From assembly GCA_964399475.1 (NCBI GenBank), contig CAYNRB010000103.1, forward strand, positions 1 through 10,697: a DNA stretch of 10,697 nt. The letters are read 5' to 3'. Of the stretch, positions 6,152 to 10,697 are shown piece by piece (position 1 is the stretch's first letter; every line of letters starts with the position of its first letter). The translations under genes were made by a program, and so were the position numbers. This stretch comes from QPIN01 sp964399475. GTDB lineage: Bacteria; Pseudomonadota; Gammaproteobacteria; Methylococcales; Methylomonadaceae. The notes under the pieces were generated by a model. The model was not told the DNA's origin and ran no database searches. It saw only the letters and a program-made list of their open reading frames with translations.

Positions 6152-9100
6152 ATGAAAATACTCAATATCTATTTTAAAAATATCAACTCGCTCGAAGGAG
6201 AAAACCGAATTCATTTCGACCAGGCACCCCTGGCTGACGAAGGTATTTTCGCAATTACTGGGCAAAATGGATCGGGTAAATCGACAATTTTAGATGTTAT
6301 TACCTTAGGTTTATACGGCGAGACATTTCGCTTTGACAGGCCAGCTGATCATGTCATGACTAAATCGACTACAGATAGTTTTGCCCATGTCGAGTTTTCT
6401 TTAGGCACTGAAAAATATAGGTCAAGCTGGACTGTCAATCGTGAAAATGTAAATAATGAGAGTTCCGAATTAACACCTCAAATGAAATTGCTTCAACTTA
6501 ATGGAAGCGAAAATCTTCTTGAAGATAGCACTCAAAAAGTACGAAACAGAATAAATTCCTTAACCGGAATGGATTTTCATTCTTTCACTAAATCAATGGT
6601 TTTAGCCCAAGGTGATTTTGCTGCTTTTTTAAATGCACTAGATAGTGAGCGCATGGATATTCTGGAAAAAATCAGTGGTTCTGACCTATATTCTAGTTAT
6701 AAAAACCAGATTGAAGAAAAAAATCTTCAGGCTCAAACTTTATTAAAACAAATAGAGCAAGATCTTAATGCAATTCCGCTGATGGATGCTGCCACTCGTG
6801 AAGCGAGAGAAGATGATTTAGAAGATTTTAAAATCCAACAAAAGGAACTTGAAACAGAACAACAGGATATTCAGCAACAATTGACTAGCATTCGGAACAA
6901 AACAGCTCTGGAAAAGCAGATTGAAAACCTCTCGAATAAACAACAAAATCTTCAACAACAATCAGATAAAGATAAAAACCTACTTGAAACCATTGAGGCA
7001 GCACAAGAACTTATAACTTTTGAAGATGAATTAACCGAAGCTGATAGTAAAACAGAGGAAGTTCAGCACAGTAAAAAAACTCTTGACAGTTATCGGAGTG
7101 AGCTGGAAATACTGCAAAAACAACTTAAGAACAGTGTCTCAATCCCTGCATCAAATAGTGATGTATCGGATAAATCACTCTCACAGCAAAAAAAGCAGAT
7201 TGATGATTTAAAACTAAAGTTAAGCGAACTAAAGCTTGACTTGCCTAAAGAAGAAGTCCTATGCCAAGCCTTAAATCAACAGATAGAAGAAAAAAAATCA
7301 GTACTAATTACAACAGAAACCTGGTTGCAAGAGCATTCGATAGATAAAAGCCTATTAGAAAAAATGCCAGAAATAGAACAACTAAGCCAATTAAACGCTG
7401 AACGGGCCGATAATACAAAAAAACAAAAAGCGCATACAAAGTGGTCAAAAGATAAAAACCAGGCATTGACTAAAAACCAGCAATCAATTAAAAATCTTAA
7501 AAATAAAACGACGGCATTTAAGCAACAAATTAAAGATGAAGAAGAGGCAATAGAATCTTTGAGTGAAGGGAATTCTTTGTTATATTTACAGGATATGCAG
7601 GAGGAGCAGCAGGGTCGAGTTAATAATTTTAATGAATTTCTGGCTTTAGCCAGTGTTAATGCAAAACTTGGTAAGAAAAAGGGACTCTTTGGATCAATAT
7701 TTAGCTCAAATTCAGAAGCTAAAGAAGAAAAACAATTACAAAAAGAAGCGAATCATTTACAACTGGAAATTGGTAGTGCACAAAACATATTCAAAACCCT
7801 GGAATACACTGTTAGCAATGAAAAGCTACAAAAGAAAATGCAGTCAGATAGACAATATTTGGTTAATGGAAAAGCCTGTCCTTTATGTGGTGCTCTAAAT
7901 CATCCCTACTCTAAACATCCTTCAGCTATATCAAATTCTGAACAAGCTTTACGAGATCAACAAAAAAAACTGAGGGGTTTAGCAGAACAATCCAAAAATT
8001 TGGGAAAACAAATTATTGCAGCTCAGAAACAAACGAATCTTGATGATGACAAACAAAACAAATTAGACCTGGTTCAATCGCAATGGAATAGTCTGGCTAA
8101 TAAACTAAATGCAGCCAGTGCAGATTTAACCATTGATAATCTTTCCTTAATCAAAAAATCATTAAAAAAAGAAAAAGAGGGGTTAATAAATTTAACTCGC
8201 TTACTTAAAAAATACACCGATAAACAACATACCATTGTCCAGGCAAGATCTGCTATTGAGTTAAATGATACAACCTTAATTCGCTTAACTGAAGAAACTG
8301 AGAGACTAAATGAGGACAAAAATAGCCGACCCGATGAAACTGAAAAACTAGAACAGACTAATAACGAAGTTGAAGCGAAAATGCAGACATTATCAACATC
8401 AGTACTTGAACAATTAGCTATTCTGGGCGAAAAAATGCCTACTAAAAGCAATGAAAAAGTGGTTTTACAGCATTTAAATGCAAGAAAACAAGAATACCAG
8501 ACCCGATTATCTCGTCAACAGATTTTAACCGAAGAAATTCAGGCAATGGATGCCAAAATCACTTCCTGTTCTAACAAACAGAATGAGATTAACCAATCTA
8601 TTCAAGAGCATTCAGAACAAGTAGTAAAGGAAGAATCAACAGGTTTACAGCTGGCCTTGGTAGAAAAACAAAAGTTAATTGCTGAGAAAGAAAAACAGTT
8701 TGTTCAGCAACATGCCGAGCTAAAAAAATCTGAAAAGGAATTTTTAGAGAAAATTAAAAGTTCAGGCGCAAGTGATCTCAAGGCACTACGAGAAACACTG
8801 AGTTTGCTAAAAAGCCAACCAAAACTACAAGCCAGTCAACAAGAAATCACTCAAAATATCAGCAAAATTACCCAGGATCTGGATCAACTAAAAGTGAAAT
8901 TTGAGGCTGAAGAAAATGATGATCTAGTACTTAAAGCTGAGGATGAATTATGGGTCGAAGAAAAATCTATCAAACAAAAACTGGATATTGCTAAACAGGA
9001 AATAAAGTTTCTACAAAGCAAATTAAGTAAACAAGACGGCTTATTAGAAAAAAGTGAAGCGATAATACTCAAGTTAGCTGACCAGCATAAAGTAGTTGAA

Positions 9101-9604
9101 GCTTGTGAAGTGGATAATCAATTAATTGCTGATGAAAATAATTTAGCCCTGCGGAATAAAGTAAAACAAATTTTAGCAGACCAGTTATTGTCTAATAGTA
9201 ATCAGGTTTTGGAAAAAATTAGTGGTCGCTATTATATTCGCAAAGCTGAGAGTGAACATGGATTGGCTCTGGAAATTGAAGATACCAAACAGCAAAATAT
9301 CCGTAGACTACCTAAAACACTGTCGGGAGGCGAAAGCTTTATTGTTAGCTTAGCTTTATCACTGGGTCTGGCTGACATGAGTAATGCGGAACATGCAATG
9401 GAATCTCTGTTTCTGGATGAAGGGTTCGGTAATCTGGATGCTGATTCACTGTATTTAGTCATGACTACACTGGAAAACCTGAAAACCCAAGGTAAGGTAG
9501 TCGGTATAATTTCTCATGTTGAAGGGGTACGCAAGCGGATTAAAACCCAGATACACATGACTAAAAAACCTAATGGTCTTAGTTCTTTAAAGATGGTTAC
9601 CTAA
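6152..9604 (+). CDS. sbcC: SbcC, ATPase subunit of the SbcCD nuclease
   Basis: A 1150-aa Rad50/SMC-like ATPase. With SbcD it forms a nuclease that cleaves hairpins and processes double-strand breaks, limiting long palindromes in DNA. The N-terminal half-site has Walker A GQNGSGKST (37-45) and the Q-loop glutamine Q153 in LAQGDFAAFL. Long Q/K/E-rich coiled coils flank a central zinc hook, CPLC (C576, C579), almost exactly at the midpoint. The C-terminal half-site has the signature LSGGES (1057-1062), Walker B LFLDE (1086-1090), the D-loop GNLD (1093-1096) and the switch histidine H1122. It is intact, and somewhat longer than E. coli SbcC (1048 aa) because of the coils. The ribosome binding site is weak. 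Unusually, no sbcD precedes it; the upstream neighbour is the divergent aas. Its stop codon overlaps that of convergent cysB. Confidence 0.93.
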   Translation: MKILNIYFKNINSLEGENRIHFDQAPLADEGIFAITGQNGSGKSTILDVITLGLYGETFRFDRPADHVMTKSTTDSFAHVEFSLGTEKYRSSWTVNRENVNNESSELTPQMKLLQLNGSENLLEDSTQKVRNRINSLTGMDFHSFTKSMVLAQGDFAAFLNALDSERMDILEKISGSDLYSSYKNQIEEKNLQAQTLLKQIEQDLNAIPLMDAATREAREDDLEDFKIQQKELETEQQDIQQQLTSIRNKTALEKQIENLSNKQQNLQQQSDKDKNLLETIEAAQELITFEDELTEADSKTEEVQHSKKTLDSYRSELEILQKQLKNSVSIPASNSDVSDKSLSQQKKQIDDLKLKLSELKLDLPKEEVLCQALNQQIEEKKSVLITTETWLQEHSIDKSLLEKMPEIEQLSQLNAERADNTKKQKAHTKWSKDKNQALTKNQQSIKNLKNKTTAFKQQIKDEEEAIESLSEGNSLLYLQDMQEEQQGRVNNFNEFLALASVNAKLGKKKGLFGSIFSSNSEAKEEKQLQKEANHLQLEIGSAQNIFKTLEYTVSNEKLQKKMQSDRQYLVNGKACPLCGALNHPYSKHPSAISNSEQALRDQQKKLRGLAEQSKNLGKQIIAAQKQTNLDDDKQNKLDLVQSQWNSLANKLNAASADLTIDNLSLIKKSLKKEKEGLINLTRLLKKYTDKQHTIVQARSAIELNDTTLIRLTEETERLNEDKNSRPDETEKLEQTNNEVEAKMQTLSTSVLEQLAILGEKMPTKSNEKVVLQHLNARKQEYQTRLSRQQILTEEIQAMDAKITSCSNKQNEINQSIQEHSEQVVKEESTGLQLALVEKQKLIAEKEKQFVQQHAELKKSEKEFLEKIKSSGASDLKALRETLSLLKSQPKLQASQQEITQNISKITQDLDQLKVKFEAEENDDLVLKAEDELWVEEKSIKQKLDIAKQEIKFLQSKLSKQDGLLEKSEAIILKLADQHKVVEACEVDNQLIADENNLALRNKVKQILADQLLSNSNQVLEKISGRYYIRKAESEHGLALEIEDTKQQNIRRLPKTLSGGESFIVSLALSLGLADMSNAEHAMESLFLDEGFGNLDADSLYLVMTTLENLKTQGKVVGIISHVEGVRKRIKTQIHMTKKPNGLSSLKMVT

Positions 9605-10572
9605 TAAACAGGAATTGAAATATCAGTGAAGAGTAGTTGCCGGGTTTTCAAATCTTCAGATTCGATCACCTGCCTGATTAATTCCTGCGTTAAATGCGGT
9701 GCAAACATTTCTATAAATGAATACACATAGGGTTTAATGTATCGGTCTTTTTTTATGGCAATCTGACTGGTACTGATTCCAAATAAATGTTCTACACTTA
9801 ACGCTTCCAGATCAGCATCCTGAACTGAATTAAAGGCCATATCGGCAATTATTCCAATACCCAAACCTAATCTTACATAGGTCTTGATTACATCAGCATC
9901 AAAAGCCGAAAGAACAATGTTGGGTTGTAGGTTATGTTTTTTAAAAATTTCATCTTGTTTATGCCGCCCTGTAAATCCCTGAACATAGGTGATGATCGGA
10001 TATAAGACAATATCTTGCAAATCCAACTTCTTTTTGTTTATTAAGGGATGATCTTTTTTGGTTATGATACTTCGACTCCATTGATAACAAGGTAAAGCCA
10101 CCAATGTTTCACGTGTTGATAATACTTCTGTCGCAATAGCCAAATCAGCATCTCCTTCCTCCAGCAAAACCGCCACTTGTTCGGGCGTACCCTGATGTAT
10201 ATTCAGGTTGACATCAGGATGCAAAGACAAGAACTTTTCTACAAATACAGGTAACACATAACGAGCCTGGGTATGTGTGGTAGCAATAACGATAGTTTTC
10301 TGTATTTCTGTAAATTCGTTTGCAGTCTGTTTTATATCATCTACGGTATTTAAAACATTTTTTACCAGTAATAATACGCGGTTTCCAGGCGCTGTTATTG
10401 AGATTAATTTTCTTCCCTTTCTTTCAAACAACTCTATTCCTAATTCGTCTTCCAATAATTTTATTTGCTTGCTAACACCTGACTGAGATGTGCATAAAAC
10501 GGTTGCGGCCCTGGAGATATTAAGGTGCTGCTTTTCTATTTCCAAAAAATAGCGTAACTGCTGGAGTTTCAT
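9601..10572 (-). CDS. cysB: LysR-family regulator CysB
   Basis: A 323-aa LysR-type regulator (E. coli CysB is 324 aa). CysB activates sulfate transport and cysteine biosynthesis genes in response to N-acetylserine or O-acetylserine. The start MKLQQLRYFLEI and the helix-turn-helix region, about residues 18-40 with TSQSGVSKQIKLLEDELG, match the family. E. coli has TSQPGISKQ, so the usual proline is a serine here. The effector domain keeps the sulfate-site motif ATTHTQARY (97-105), HQGTPEQVA, the block YVQGFTGR, and DADVIKTYVRLGLGIGIIA. A C-terminal FAPHLT motif also matches CysB. It is convergent with sbcC, with overlapping stop codons. Cbl is a close paralogue; the full length and C-terminus favour CysB. 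No sulfur genes lie in the window, but the divergent neighbour beyond the right edge is unseen. Confidence 0.9.
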   Translation of the reverse strand: MKLQQLRYFLEIEKQHLNISRAATVLCTSQSGVSKQIKLLEDELGIELFERKGRKLISITAPGNRVLLLVKNVLNTVDDIKQTANEFTEIQKTIVIATTHTQARYVLPVFVEKFLSLHPDVNLNIHQGTPEQVAVLLEEGDADLAIATEVLSTRETLVALPCYQWSRSIITKKDHPLINKKKLDLQDIVLYPIITYVQGFTGRHKQDEIFKKHNLQPNIVLSAFDADVIKTYVRLGLGIGIIADMAFNSVQDADLEALSVEHLFGISTSQIAIKKDRYIKPYVYSFIEMFAPHLTQELIRQVIESEDLKTRQLLFTDISIPVY

Positions 10573-10697
10573 TGATGAGCCCCGAATATAAACAAGGAAT
10601 GGAGAATAATAGTAAATCTTCGCTTCTTAGCACTTTTTAGAATAACACTATATTTTAAAATTACTTTTAAATATATAAAAATTCCGTTATATTTGCT
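10573..10697. promoter_or_regulatory. AT-rich upstream region of cysB
   Basis: A very A/T-rich 125-bp segment with no gene. It contains ATTTTAAAAT (10652-10661), a perfect 10-bp palindrome, and ATATAA (10673-10678) with TTATAT (10687-10692) around an 8-base spacer. LysR-type regulators including CysB bind interrupted AT-rich dyads upstream of their own gene, so autoregulatory sites are plausible. No clear -35/-10 pair could be fixed. GGGG lies about ten bases before the cysB ATG. Confidence 0.3.

Noticed and set aside
7653..9462. Several small frames overlapping sbcC on both strands
   Set aside because: All fall within an intact, motif-complete sbcC. Their low-complexity serine- or lysine-rich translations are what coiled-coil coding sequence gives in other frames.
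1326..9604. Nudix, TetR and SbcC as parts of an anti-phage defence island
   Set aside because: SbcC here is a canonical DNA repair ATPase and the genes are in unrelated transcription units beside aas, lplT and cysB. No toxin, nuclease effector, integrase or other defence hallmark is present.

Overview
This is an AT-rich stretch of bacterial chromosome carrying ordinary housekeeping and envelope genes plus two short non-coding palindromic elements. A CysB regulator with the enterobacterial-type start (MKLQQLRY), a full-length Aas/LplT pair and a YfcD-like Nudix hydrolase all point to a gammaproteobacterium. The low G+C, the small inverted-repeat elements and the secreted CHRD protein would suit a low-G+C environmental lineage such as a methanotroph of the Methylococcales. 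That lineage guess is weak and rests on general impression only.

Layout, left to right. Positions 27-186 hold a MITE-like insertion with perfect 13-bp terminal inverted repeats and a perfect 8-bp target duplication. A secreted CHRD-domain protein follows (251-889, minus). The 436-bp gap after it holds that gene's promoter region, a stretch with short hairpins, and a 164-bp near-palindromic element (1146-1309) that ends 16 bp short of the stop codon of a Nudix hydrolase (1326-1835, minus). A TetR-family regulator (1936-2535, plus) diverges from the Nudix gene across about 100 bp containing two small palindromes. Convergent with TetR is a two-gene minus-strand operon, aas-lplT (5863 down to 2559), with a 4-bp ATGA overlap. 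A 288-bp divergent region separates aas from sbcC (6152-9604, plus), which has no sbcD beside it. sbcC converges tail-to-tail on cysB (10572-9601, minus), the two stop codons overlapping. The right edge is the very AT-rich upstream region of cysB.

How the genes relate. Aas and LplT form one pathway: LplT flips lysophospholipid across the inner membrane and Aas re-acylates it. The other genes look like independent units: a nuclease-complex ATPase (SbcC), the sulfur-assimilation regulator (CysB), a Nudix hydrolase with a possible TetR neighbour regulator, and an exported protein of unknown role. I see no defence island, prophage, CRISPR array, tRNA or rRNA. The most notable non-coding signals are the two small inverted-repeat elements.
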